Shown here piece by piece: positions 1 through 8,177 of a stretch of 13,169 nt of DNA. The stretch is from the NCBI GenBank assembly GCA_031281765.1, contig JAITEX010000152.1:1-13169 (forward strand), in the 5' to 3' direction. The notes beneath the pieces are model-generated. The model had not been told where the DNA came from, searched no databases, and was given only the letters and a program-made list of their open reading frames with translations. This DNA is from Eubacteriales Family XIII. Incertae Sedis bacterium. Its GTDB lineage: Bacteria; Bacillota; Clostridia; Peptostreptococcales; Anaerovoracaceae. The position numbers and the translations under genes are program-made. The first letter of the stretch is position 1. Each line of letters opens with the position of its first letter.

Positions 1-899
1 GAGGCGATTTGTTCCGCGAGCTGGTCGAAGCCGTCGAATTTGACCTCGCCGCGCAGCCGCTTGACAAACTCCACGCGCAGCGTTTTCCCGTAGAGGTCGC
101 CGTCGAACCCGAGCAGGTGCGTTTCCGCGAGGCGGACCTTGCCGCCGAAAGTCGGACGCAGCCCGATATTCGTTACGGCCGCATGCCGCACAGCATCCTT
201 CCCCTTGCCGATATACGCAAAGGCGGCGTAGACGCCGTCGGCGGGCAGGACCTTCTCTTCGGGCGGCAGCATATTTGCGGTCGGAAACCCGAGCCTGCGC
301 CCGTTTTCCTCCCCGTGAATCACGGTCCCGGCCAACGCAAAACGGCGGCCGAGGTAGGTGCTGCACAGCCCCACGTCTCCGGCCTGTATGATTTCCCGCA
401 GCATCGTGCTGCTGACGAGCACGCCGCCGACCTTGACGGGCGGCAGAATATTCAGCGCAAAACCCTCGGCCGCGGACGCCCGCCTCAGCGTGTCCGCGTC
501 GCCTTTCGCGTTCTTTCCAAAATGAAAATTGAAGCCGCAGCTGATGGCCTTTGCTCTCATCGCGCCAAGCGCAATATCGTCAATAAAGACGCGCGGCGGC
601 ATTTCGTGAAACGCCTCGTCGAAGGGGACGGACACGAGATAGTCTATCCCGAAGCCGCGCAAAAGCTCCGTCTTTTCCACCGGTGTAATAATGGACTTGA
701 CCGTATCCCTTCCCCGGATAAAGTTCCGCGGATTGTTCGAAAAGGTAAAGACGCAGCTTGCGAGCCCGTGCCTTTGCGCAGAGGAAATCATCTGCGTAAT
801 AAGGCGCGCGTGCCCCTTATGGAGACCGTCGAAGTTCCCGAGGGCCACCGCCGTGTCGCGACCGATATGTATAGCGTCTATCGTCTCAAATATCTTCAT
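1..899 (-). CDS. ribF: Bifunctional riboflavin kinase / FAD synthetase RibF (3' end cut by window)
   Basis: RibF phosphorylates riboflavin to FMN and adenylylates FMN to FAD in the cytoplasm. I translated this frame by hand: 299 residues with no stop, running off the window edge. With family proteins at about 305-320 residues, only the last few are missing. The N-terminal adenylyltransferase half shows GNFDGLHKGH (21-30, the nucleotidyltransferase HxGH-type motif), GFNFHFGKNAKGD (122-134) and VSSTMLRE (162-169). The C-terminal kinase half shows GRRLGFPTAN (200-209) and ETHLLGFDGDLYG (259-271), where E259 is the expected catalytic glutamate. The ATG overlaps the truB stop codon as ATGA and has no convincing Shine-Dalgarno of its own, so translation is probably coupled to truB. 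The truB-ribF pair is common in bacteria, often followed by rpsO, which would lie outside the window. Both activities appear intact. Confidence 0.95.
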   Translation of the reverse strand, partial: MKIFETIDAIHIGRDTAVALGNFDGLHKGHARLITQMISSAQRHGLASCVFTFSNNPRNFIRGRDTVKSIITPVEKTELLRGFGIDYLVSVPFDEAFHEMPPRVFIDDIALGAMRAKAISCGFNFHFGKNAKGDADTLRRASAAEGFALNILPPVKVGGVLVSSTMLREIIQAGDVGLCSTYLGRRFALAGTVIHGEENGRRLGFPTANMLPPEEKVLPADGVYAAFAYIGKGKDAVRHAAVTNIGLRPTFGGKVRLAETHLLGFDGDLYGKTLRVEFVKRLRGEVKFDGFDQLAEQIA

Positions 900-1876
900 A
901 CCAATACTTTGTGCGGGCACACCGTCCCATTCTCAATCATGCCGATACCGATAAAGGCGGCGCTTTGGATGTTCTCGCGGTATACGGCGACCGCGCTATC
1001 GGAAGCCCCGTCATCCACTTTTATCCGCATCCCCGCCGTGAACCGCCGCGCTTCGTCCGCCGGGAGAATCAATTTCGGCAGGCCGGAAACAGCGCTGTCC
1101 GCCGGTAGCAGCGGCAGGGTTTCCGCGCCACCGCGCGCCGCCGCTTCCTCCAGCGCGGCGATGGTCACGCTGTCCTCTATCAGATACGGGCCGCTTTTCA
1201 GCCGCCTGAGCGCGCTCATCGCGGCTCCGCAGCCGAGCCTTTCACCCGCGTCGTGGCAGATAGTGCGCACATAGAGGCCGCCAGAACACGTAATTTCAAA
1301 TTCGGCCTCCGCGAAGCCGCACGCCGCAACCCCGTCAACCGGCGCGTATACGGCTGCTCCGACAGTCGATTCGCCCACGACTTCGTACCGCAAAAGCTCG
1401 ATCCCCGAAACGACTATCCGGCGGCTCTTTATCGCGCCCTCCGGCAGTTCCGCGCCTTTCCGCGCATAGTCGTAGAGCTTTCTGCCCTTATACTTCACCG
1501 CAGAATACGCGGGCGGCGTCTGCTCGCCCTCGCCTTCAAACGATTTCAGCACGGCTTCCACCGCCGCCCGGTCCGGAAACGCATATCCCGCCGGGACCTC
1601 GCTCAAGACCCGGCCCGTCATATCCTGCGTATCCGTCGAGACGCCGAGCCGCATGGCCGCGCGATACTTCTTCGCCTGCGGGTCATCCTTCTCGGACATA
1701 TACTCTATGACGCGCGTCGCGTTTCCGATAAAAACCGGCAGGACGCCCGTCGCGAGCGGGTCAAGCGTGCCGCCGTGGCCGACCCTTCGTATACCCGTAA
1801 GCCGGCGCACAAACGAACACACGCCCTGCGACGTCATGCCTTCCGGCTTGTCAACGACCAGCACCCCGGAACTCAT
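896..1876 (-). CDS. truB: tRNA pseudouridine-55 synthase TruB
   Basis: TruB converts U55 to pseudouridine in the T-loop of most tRNAs and also acts as a tRNA-folding chaperone. The 326-residue product starts SSGVLVVDKPEGMTS, the usual TruB N-terminus. Next comes the catalytic-loop motif GHGGTLDPLATGVLPV, in which D39 is the expected nucleophilic aspartate. KKYRAAMRLGVSTDTQD (about 69-85) and the GLYVRTICHDAG segment are further family blocks. The C-terminal part, after about residue 245, resembles the short PUA-like extension found in Firmicutes TruB. The length is slightly above the usual 290-315. The ATG lies 18 bases after the stop of the upstream fusion gene and has a GGAG Shine-Dalgarno about 6 bases ahead. 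The stop overlaps the ribF start by 4 bases. Confidence 0.95.
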   Translation of the reverse strand: MSSGVLVVDKPEGMTSQGVCSFVRRLTGIRRVGHGGTLDPLATGVLPVFIGNATRVIEYMSEKDDPQAKKYRAAMRLGVSTDTQDMTGRVLSEVPAGYAFPDRAAVEAVLKSFEGEGEQTPPAYSAVKYKGRKLYDYARKGAELPEGAIKSRRIVVSGIELLRYEVVGESTVGAAVYAPVDGVAACGFAEAEFEITCSGGLYVRTICHDAGERLGCGAAMSALRRLKSGPYLIEDSVTIAALEEAAARGGAETLPLLPADSAVSGLPKLILPADEARRFTAGMRIKVDDGASDSAVAVYRENIQSAAFIGIGMIENGTVCPHKVLV

Positions 1877-1894
1877 GTGGGCTCCGATGCCGAA

Positions 1895-3235
1895 TCAGAG
1901 GGACCGGTCGAGTATCCCGGCAATTTCCGTCACCACTTCGTCTATCGGCTTGTCCGCCGTAAAGCCGGCGGCCCGGATATGGCCGCCGCCGCCGAACTTC
2001 TGGGCAAGCCGCGACACATCGTAGTAGGACTTGGACCGCATGCTCGCCTTTACGCGGCCTTCCTCGTTCTCCCGCAGAAAGACGGACACTTCAACGCCGC
2101 GTATCGAGCGCAGTATTTCTGCCATGCCCTCGGTTTCCTCATCGAGCGCGCCCGTGCCTCCGAGCATATCTCTCGTCAGCGTCGCGATAACGGCCTTGCC
2201 GTCCGCCACGCTTTTCAGCGTACCGAGCACTGCCGCCTCAAGCCGCATTTTCTCCATACGCATATTCTGGTACACCTCGTTCGACACCTTGTTCGGCCGC
2301 ACGCCGAGCTCAAGCAGGCCCGCCGCGATGCGATGCGTTTTCGGCGTCGTGTTCGAGTAACCGAACCGGCCCGTATCCGTCACGATAGCCGTATACAGCG
2401 CCTCGGCTATCGGCGTCGTAATGGGAATTTCGTTCTCGCGCAGAAAATCGTAGAGTATTTCGCCGACTGCCGCCGCGTCCGCGTCAATATAGTTGTAATC
2501 GCAGAGCGCCTTGCTCGACGCGTGGTGGTCGATACACATGGATTTCGAAGCGCTCCCGAATAATGACGCGCGATAGGCGCCGATGCGCTCCGTGTCCGCG
2601 CCGTCGACGAGCAGCGCAATATCCGCGTCCGCATCATCGTCCGAGGCCTGCTTCGAGCAGCCGTTATCGAGAAAGATAATATTGTCCGGAATCTTCTCGT
2701 CGATAACAACGGCGCAGTCCTTGCCCATCTCGCGCAGAGCGAGGCAGAGCGCCACGGCGGAGCCGTAGGTGTCCGCGTCCATGTTTTCATGCGGGTAGAT
2801 GCGGATCATCCCGGCGTCCATCAGAGCGTCGTTGAGTTCGGCAAAGGTATTGCGCTTCTTTTCGCGCACCAAGCCGAGCTCGTTCATAATACCTTCGATA
2901 TGCCGTCCATAGACCTCGGAGACATCGAACAGGAACCGCAGTTCCGGCGCGCGCCGCAGCCCGAGCCGCGAGCCGATTTCATGGCGAATCAGGCCCGAAG
3001 CGCGCTCAAACGCCGCAACCACTTCCCGCTGTTCGTCCTCGTCTATCTCGCCGGATTCCCCTGTGCCAAGCTTCGTGATATAGATAGCCGCATATGAGCC
3101 GTCGTCGGACGCCTTGACGCCCGTTACGCTCACAAAGCCGCCGAGCGCCGGATCCTTCAGGTCGCGCAGCAGCATATCGCTGATAATGCGCCGAATCTCC
3201 TCGCCGATGCGACCGCCCCTAAAATTCTTTCGCAT
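1895..3235 (-). CDS. rbfA-nrnA: Fusion protein: ribosome-binding factor A (RbfA) joined to NrnA-type DHH oligoribonuclease/pAp phosphatase
   Basis: One uninterrupted 446-residue frame joins two proteins that are usually separate. Residues 1-122 are a full RbfA (KH-like 30S maturation factor): RIGEEIRRIISDML at 9-22 and the RFLFDVSEVYGRHIEGIMNEL ending at 100-120. After a linker of only about 10 residues, residues 130-446 form a complete DHH/DHHA1 phosphoesterase of the NrnA family, which degrades 2-5 nt RNAs and dephosphorylates pAp. All metal-site motifs are present: H149-x3-D153-x-D155 (HENMDAD), D211 (LLVDGAD), D236-H237-H238 (IDHH), D287 (VTDTGRFG), and the substrate-binding GGGGHIRAAGF (415-425). 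The ATG directly abuts the infB TAA with no bases between, so translation is probably coupled. In many Clostridia rbfA and nrnA are neighbouring genes, so the fusion likely arose by loss of the intergenic stop. A frame-altering sequencing error is possible, but the reading frame is clean across the junction. Confidence 0.93.
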   Translation of the reverse strand: MRKNFRGGRIGEEIRRIISDMLLRDLKDPALGGFVSVTGVKASDDGSYAAIYITKLGTGESGEIDEDEQREVVAAFERASGLIRHEIGSRLGLRRAPELRFLFDVSEVYGRHIEGIMNELGLVREKKRNTFAELNDALMDAGMIRIYPHENMDADTYGSAVALCLALREMGKDCAVVIDEKIPDNIIFLDNGCSKQASDDDADADIALLVDGADTERIGAYRASLFGSASKSMCIDHHASSKALCDYNYIDADAAAVGEILYDFLRENEIPITTPIAEALYTAIVTDTGRFGYSNTTPKTHRIAAGLLELGVRPNKVSNEVYQNMRMEKMRLEAAVLGTLKSVADGKAVIATLTRDMLGGTGALDEETEGMAEILRSIRGVEVSVFLRENEEGRVKASMRSKSYYDVSRLAQKFGGGGHIRAAGFTADKPIDEVVTEIAGILDRSL

Positions 3236-6040
3236 TTATTCCCTCTCGATTTCCTCCACCACAAAGTCTTCAATGACATCTCCAACCTTGAGGTCACCGT
3301 AATTCTCCACTCCTATACCGCATTCAAAACCTTGATTTACTTCGCGCGCATCTTCTTTGAAACGCTTCAGCGATGAGATATTCCCCTCGTAAATGACGAT
3401 ACCGTCCCGTATTACGCGCGCCTTCGCGTTGCGGCGGATCAAGCCGTTCGTTACATACGCGCCGCCGATAACGCCGATGCCCGGCACCTTGAACGTTTCG
3501 CGTATCTCCGCGCTGCCGAGTACCACCTCGCGAAATTCCGGGTCAAGCAGCCCCTTCATCGCGGATTCCACATCGCCTATCGCGTCGTATATGACGCGGT
3601 ACGTCCTGATTTCGACGCCGTCATTCTCCGCGCGCGAAGTGACCGCCGCGTTCGGCCTCACATTAAAGCCGATAATAATCGCGTTTGACGTACTCGCGAG
3701 CATGACATCGGATTCCGTAATGGCGCCGACGCCGCGGTGTATAATGCGTACCTTCACCTCATCGTTGCTGAGCTTCTCGAGCGAAGCCGTCAGCGCTCCG
3801 ACCGAACCCTGCACATCGCCCTTGATAATGAGGTTCAATTCCTTCATCTCATTTGCGTTGATTTGGCTGAACAGCGTATCCAAGCTCGCGCCCGACGTGC
3901 GCGCCATGATTTCTTCGCGCTGGCGCAGCTTCCTGCTCTCCGCGATGTCCCGCGCCACTCTGTCGTCGCGTACCGCGCGGAACTCGTCGCCGCCCTGCGG
4001 CGCTTCGCTCAGTCCGGTTACTTCGACGGCCGTCGCCGGTCCCGCTTTTCGTATCTTCTTGCCGTTCGCGTCCGTCATAGCGCGAATGCGGCCGCTCGCC
4101 ATACCCGCGACGATACTCCCGCCGGACTCAAGCGTGCCGTTCAGGACAAGCAGCGTCGCGACAGCGCCGCGCGCCTTGTCGAGATAGGCCTCGATAACGG
4201 TACCCATCGCGAGCCGGTTCGGGTTCGCGCGCAGTTCGAGCACCTCGGCCTGCAGCAGTATCATCTCGAGCAGAGTCACGATGCCGTCGCCCGTCTTTGC
4301 GCTGACGGGCACGCTGATAATGTCGCCGCCCCAATCCTCGACCAGTACGCCGTTGTCCGCAAGCTCTTTCTTGACGCGGTCCGGGTTCGCGCCCTCTTTG
4401 TCCATCTTGTTGATGGCAACGATAATAGGTACGCCGGCCGCTCTCGCGTGGCTGATGGATTCGATCGTCTGCGGCATAACGCCGTCATCGGCCGCCACGA
4501 CAAGCACGGCGATGTCCGTCACATGAGCGCCGCGCGCGCGCATAGCCGTAAACGCCTCGTGCCCCGGCGTATCGAGGAATACGATTCTCTCGCCGTTCAC
4601 GGTGACTTCCGACGCGCCGATATGCTGCGTAATGCCGCCGGCCTCGCCCTTCGTCACATTCGTCTTGCGTATAGCGTCCAAAAGCGACGTCTTGCCGTGG
4701 TCGACGTGCCCCATGACCGTGATAATCGGGGGACGCGGCACAAGATCCTCTTCTTTATCCTCAACGTCCTCGAGACCCGCTTCCTCTATATCGCCCGCGT
4801 CGCTGCCGATATAGATAGGAATACCGAGTTCCTCGCCGAGCAACTGCACGGTCGTCTCATCGAGGTTCTGGTTCACATTCGCCATTACGCCGAGTTTCAT
4901 CAAGGTCATAATGACGTCCGTGATCGTCTGCTCCGTCTGTTCCGCAAATCCCGCAACGGTAATAGGTACATTGATTACCTTTGTACCGACGGGCAGATCT
5001 TCGAGAATCTTATCGATTTCGGGCCCGGCTTTCGGTTGCGTCTTTGGCCTCGGGCGGGAACGCACCGGCTTTTTCTCCAAAGAGCTGCCCTCGAGAATCT
5101 TTCTCTTGGGCGCCCGGTCCTCCGCTTTTCCGCGCCGCCGGTCCTGCCCGGACTGCTTTTGTCCGGCGCCGTATTTCGGCTTATCCGGTTTTTTCGCCGC
5201 GCCCTTCGGTTTTTCGTCTTTGGATTTTTCGTCCGCAGGCTTCTCGGGCCGCGGTTTTTTCGCTTTTTTATCCCTGGCAGGCTTCTCTTTCGTCGCGCCC
5301 GGCGCCTGTGGCGGCCTTGTATCCGGAGCCGGCGCCTGCTTCGCATTCGGAGCTTGCGCAGGCTTCGCATCCGAAGCAGGCTCCGTTTTCGCGCGCGTCA
5401 CGGGTTCCGTTTTTGTTTCCGGAGCGGTTTCGGTCACCGCCGCAATTTTCGGCTCTACCTTTGCCGCTGCCGCCGGGGCCTCTTTCACTTCGGCCTTCGG
5501 CTCCGGTTCCGCTACGGCCTTGACCGGCGGAGCCTCTTGCTTGACTTCCGCCGCTGCCGCCGGCTCGCTCTTTGCCGGTTCGGATTCCCGCTGCGGCGGC
5601 TCCGCCTTACTTTCATCGGCGTCCTTGCCGGTATCCTTATAGGCAACTTTCAGCACCGGCTTTTCGCGTTTCTTCGCAAGCTCTTTCTTTTCGTCGTCCG
5701 CAAGCTCGTCGGTCTTTTTCAGTTCCTCTTCGATTTCCTCTTTTGAAATACGTTTCGGAGTGGCTTTTTTCGGCGCGGCCTTTTTCGGAACAGCCGGTTT
5801 TGGCTCATCCGCTTCAACCCCGCTGTCCTCTTGCGCGGCTACGGACGGCTTCGCTTTTTTCGCCGCGGGTTTCGGCCCCTTGGCTGTGCCGCCGCCCCGC
5901 AGTCCGTTTATCAGCGTTTCCGTATCCTCGTCGGACAGGTCAACCATATGGTTTTTCGCTTCAATGCCAAGAGCGGCAGCTTTCGTCAAGACGTCCTTGT
6001 TCTGAAGCCTCAGTTTTGTGGCTATTTCATGTATCTTCAT
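3236..6040 (-). CDS. infB: Translation initiation factor IF-2
   Basis: IF2 is the GTPase that brings fMet-tRNA to the 30S subunit and promotes subunit joining. The 934-residue product has an N-terminal helical IF2_N domain (MKIHEIATKLRLQNKDVL), a long low-complexity Lys/Ala/Pro/Glu region (about 50-335), and a second IF2_N-like domain (about 350-412). The G domain follows, with G1 GHVDHGKT (444-451), switch II DTPGHE (490-495), NKMD (544-547) and SAK (580-582). Domains II, III and IV run to the end, including IIKGDVQGSVGAL (738-750) and the C-terminal fMet-tRNA-binding domain (about 830-930). The start is the ATG that overlaps the rnpM stop as ATGA, with GAGGAGG 8 bases upstream. All GTPase motifs are intact. 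The length is above Bacillus IF2 (about 716) because of the disordered linker. Internal starts giving shorter IF2 isoforms, as in E. coli, cannot be judged here. Confidence 0.97.
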   Translation of the reverse strand: MKIHEIATKLRLQNKDVLTKAAALGIEAKNHMVDLSDEDTETLINGLRGGGTAKGPKPAAKKAKPSVAAQEDSGVEADEPKPAVPKKAAPKKATPKRISKEEIEEELKKTDELADDEKKELAKKREKPVLKVAYKDTGKDADESKAEPPQRESEPAKSEPAAAAEVKQEAPPVKAVAEPEPKAEVKEAPAAAAKVEPKIAAVTETAPETKTEPVTRAKTEPASDAKPAQAPNAKQAPAPDTRPPQAPGATKEKPARDKKAKKPRPEKPADEKSKDEKPKGAAKKPDKPKYGAGQKQSGQDRRRGKAEDRAPKRKILEGSSLEKKPVRSRPRPKTQPKAGPEIDKILEDLPVGTKVINVPITVAGFAEQTEQTITDVIMTLMKLGVMANVNQNLDETTVQLLGEELGIPIYIGSDAGDIEEAGLEDVEDKEEDLVPRPPIITVMGHVDHGKTSLLDAIRKTNVTKGEAGGITQHIGASEVTVNGERIVFLDTPGHEAFTAMRARGAHVTDIAVLVVAADDGVMPQTIESISHARAAGVPIIVAINKMDKEGANPDRVKKELADNGVLVEDWGGDIISVPVSAKTGDGIVTLLEMILLQAEVLELRANPNRLAMGTVIEAYLDKARGAVATLLVLNGTLESGGSIVAGMASGRIRAMTDANGKKIRKAGPATAVEVTGLSEAPQGGDEFRAVRDDRVARDIAESRKLRQREEIMARTSGASLDTLFSQINANEMKELNLIIKGDVQGSVGALTASLEKLSNDEVKVRIIHRGVGAITESDVMLASTSNAIIIGFNVRPNAAVTSRAENDGVEIRTYRVIYDAIGDVESAMKGLLDPEFREVVLGSAEIRETFKVPGIGVIGGAYVTNGLIRRNAKARVIRDGIVIYEGNISSLKRFKEDAREVNQGFECGIGVENYGDLKVGDVIEDFVVEEIERE

Positions 6041-6339
6041 TCGGTCGCCTCCTCGTCCGTAATTGTTGTCATAAACTCCTCTTTCAGTTTTTCATACCGC
6101 TCCACATCCGGATTCTCAATACCGAGTCCGCGGCCAAGCGCCTTTTTCTTTCGCGCCGCGTCGAAGCACGCTTCCCTCCGGCAGAGATATATGCCGCGGC
6201 CGTTCGCTTTTCCGGTCACATCAACAAACACGCCGCCATCCGCCGCCGCGATTCGCAGCAATTCCTTTTTCGGTTTTGATTCCATACAGCCGACGCAACG
6301 GCGCATTGGAATCTTTTTTACTTTCGCCGTTTTTGTCAA
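6037..6339 (-). CDS. rnpM: YlxR/RnpM family RNA-binding protein (RNase P modulator)
   Basis: A 100-residue basic protein of the YlxR family, which sits between nusA and infB in most Firmicutes. The Bacillus member has been renamed RnpM because it binds RNase P RNA and modulates its activity; I infer the same role here from family alone. Visible family marks are IPMRRCVGC (10-18), KKELLRI, and the NGRGIYLCRREAC block (46-58), giving two Cys pairs (C15/C18 and C53/C58), then the basic RKKKALGRGLG. The chosen start is a TTG that overlaps the nusA stop (TTGA) and has AGGAG 5 bases upstream. The first in-frame ATG (Met12, at 6306) would remove the conserved KKIP lead-in and lacks a good Shine-Dalgarno, so TTG is preferred. 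The stop overlaps the infB ATG. A ylxQ (L7Ae-like) gene, often found next, is absent. Confidence 0.9.
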   Translation of the reverse strand: MTKTAKVKKIPMRRCVGCMESKPKKELLRIAAADGGVFVDVTGKANGRGIYLCRREACFDAARKKKALGRGLGIENPDVERYEKLKEEFMTTITDEEATE

Positions 6340-7646
6340 TCCTGCTCCTCGCCCTTTTCCGCTTCTTCCTCGTCCGCAACTTCCTCCGCGACCTCCCCTT
6401 CCGGCTCTTCGGGTTCTTCCGGCTCAGCCGCCTCAACAACTTCTGTCTCCGCAGTTTCTTCGCCCTCTGCAGCTTCCGCTTCTTCGGGTTCTTCCGCTGT
6501 AGTTTCAGCAGCCGCCGCCGCTTCCGCGATCTCGCTGTTCGTCATGAAATCATCCGGATTCAGGTAGCCCTCGTCGTCTAACATACCCGCCAGATCATCG
6601 GACGCCCCGCCGAAATACTGCGTGTGGCTCTTGATGTCGATTTTCATACCCGCGAGTTTCGCCGCCAACCTGACGTTCTGCCCCTCCTTGCCGATAGCGA
6701 GGGAAAGCTGGTAGTCGGGCACCACCACCGTCGCGATATTTTCCTCCTCGTTGTAGACCACCTTTTCAACCTTGGCGGGCGCCAACGCGCTGCTGACATT
6801 TTCTTCAGCGTCCTCGCCCCACGGGATAATATCTATCTTTTCGCCGAACAGTTCATCCACGACAGCCTGTACGCGCGCGCCGCGCGCCCCGACGCACGCG
6901 CCGACGGGATCCACGCTCTCATCGCTCGACGAGACCGCCATCTTCGTCCTGCTTCCGGCTTCACGCGCAATGCTCTCGATGGTGACAATGCCCTCCTGTA
7001 TTTCGGAGACCTCCAGCTCAAACAACCGCCTTACCAACGCCGGATGTGAACGGGACAGGAATACCTGCGGCCCCTTCATCGAGCGGCGCACATCGACGAT
7101 AAAAAACTTCATACGCGCATTCATCGTATAACGCTCGCCCTTGACCTGCTCCGCCGCCGCCATTATGCCTTCGGTACGGCCGAGATTGACAAACACGGTC
7201 TCGTGGCTCACGCGCTGTATCACGCCGGAGATAAGCTCCATCTCCTTGTCAATGAATTCATCGTAAATAAGGCCGCGCTCTATCTCGCGGACATTCTGGA
7301 AGACGACCTGCTTCACCGTCTGGGCGGCGATGCGGCCCAGATCGTCGATCTGCTGCTCGTAATCGACCATGTCCCCCTCCTCGTAGTCGGGGTCGAACTC
7401 GCGCACTTCCTCAAGCGACACCTCTGTCACCGGGTCCATGACCTCATCGACCACCGTCTTGCGCAGGTTCACCTCGATAACGCCCGTGTTCGGGTCGATG
7501 TCCACGATCACATTCGCGTCCGGGTTCTTCACCTTGCTGCGGTATACGCCGATAATCGCCTTCTCGAGCGCGTCCAAAATCTGCTCCTTCGGTATGTTCT
7601 TGCTCTTTTCAAGATCATTCAGCGCCGTGATGAATTCTTTGTTCAT
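6336..7646 (-). CDS. nusA: Transcription termination/antitermination factor NusA
   Basis: NusA binds RNA polymerase and nascent RNA, stimulating pausing and intrinsic termination and joining antitermination complexes. The 436-residue product has the RNA-polymerase-binding N-terminal domain (1-130), an S1 domain (about 135-200, with ISGVIQRVSHETVFVNLG), KH1 (about 205-285, including VDPVGACVGARGARVQ) and KH2 (about 290-345, with the GxxG loop in AIGKEGQNV). After about residue 372 comes a 65-residue tail almost entirely of Glu, Ala, Pro, Thr and Val. Gram-positive NusA is typically about 350-380 residues and stops after KH2, so this acidic tail is an extra. It is not recognisable as the helical acidic repeats of E. 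coli NusA. The ATG lies 45 bases after rimP, with AAGGAAAGG just upstream. Autoregulation through the hairpin ahead of rimP is plausible. Confidence 0.96.
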   Translation of the reverse strand: MNKEFITALNDLEKSKNIPKEQILDALEKAIIGVYRSKVKNPDANVIVDIDPNTGVIEVNLRKTVVDEVMDPVTEVSLEEVREFDPDYEEGDMVDYEQQIDDLGRIAAQTVKQVVFQNVREIERGLIYDEFIDKEMELISGVIQRVSHETVFVNLGRTEGIMAAAEQVKGERYTMNARMKFFIVDVRRSMKGPQVFLSRSHPALVRRLFELEVSEIQEGIVTIESIAREAGSRTKMAVSSSDESVDPVGACVGARGARVQAVVDELFGEKIDIIPWGEDAEENVSSALAPAKVEKVVYNEEENIATVVVPDYQLSLAIGKEGQNVRLAAKLAGMKIDIKSHTQYFGGASDDLAGMLDDEGYLNPDDFMTNSEIAEAAAAAETTAEEPEEAEAAEGEETAETEVVEAAEPEEPEEPEGEVAEEVADEEEAEKGEEQD

Positions 7647-7691
7647 TACCTTTCCTTTCAGTATTTATACGCAACGTTTCTCTATAACTTT

Positions 7692-8153
7692 TTATATAAT
7701 AACTTTGAGCCTGACCCTGCTGACAAGCTCCCGCGGCAGGCGAAGCTCCCCGTCCGCGAGACGCAGTATCAGTTCCGTTTCCGTTCGCCCGACAAGCGTA
7801 CCGGACAGCTTCTTCGTGCCGTTTACGCCCTTGTAGAGGCTTACATCGACCTCGCTGCCCGTATAACGGGCATAGTGTTCGTCCGTAAGGAGCGGCCGGT
7901 CCAACCCCGGCGAGCTGACGATAAGATAATACCGTGTCTCGATGCTATCCATCTCATCAAGCCGCGCGCTGAGCCGCTTGCTGACCGCCTCGCAGTCATC
8001 CGTGCCGATACCGCCCTCTTTGTCAATGGAGACGATAAGCTCATGATCCCCGCCGGACTTCACGTACTCGACATTCCACAGCTCATAGCCCATCTCAGGC
8101 AGCAGTTCGTCAAGGATGCCGCGCACCGTATTCACTCTCTCTTTTTTCGACAT
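7692..8153 (-). CDS. rimP: Ribosome maturation factor RimP
   Basis: RimP (formerly YhbC/YlxS) binds the free 30S subunit and aids maturation of its 3' domain. The 153-residue product matches the family length of about 150-160. It has the N-terminal alpha/beta domain with the family block YYLIVSSPGLDRPLLTDEHY (75-94), then the small SH3-like C-terminal domain (about 95-153). The ATG is preceded by GGAGGT at about 5 bases spacing. It is the first gene after the promoter and hairpin found in the gap behind ispG, and the first of the rimP-nusA-rnpM-infB block. The 45-base gap to nusA holds the nusA ribosome binding site and nothing else I can support. Confidence 0.95.
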   Translation of the reverse strand: MSKKERVNTVRGILDELLPEMGYELWNVEYVKSGGDHELIVSIDKEGGIGTDDCEAVSKRLSARLDEMDSIETRYYLIVSSPGLDRPLLTDEHYARYTGSEVDVSLYKGVNGTKKLSGTLVGRTETELILRLADGELRLPRELVSRVRLKVII

Positions 8154-8177
8154 CGCACCTCCGCAAAAATGCCCGTT

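Noticed and set aside
9..2563. Two long overlapping plus-strand frames (9-1274 and 1253-2563) opposite ribF, truB and the fusion gene
   Set aside because: Both are Arg/His/Ala-rich with no recognisable domain, and the minus strand has complete catalytic motifs throughout, so they are shadows.
3737..5746. 669-codon open frame on the plus strand opposite infB
   Set aside because: The translation is rich in Arg, His, Leu and Phe with no domain. It mirrors the Lys/Ala/Glu/Pro-biased infB codons, where GC-rich codon bias removes antisense stops. The minus strand carries the unmistakable IF2.
7647..7691. TATAAA-like -10 element in the rimP-nusA gap
   Set aside because: There is no acceptable -35 box at 16-18 bases, and the AT-rich gap is short. 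Co-transcription from the promoter ahead of rimP explains the layout.
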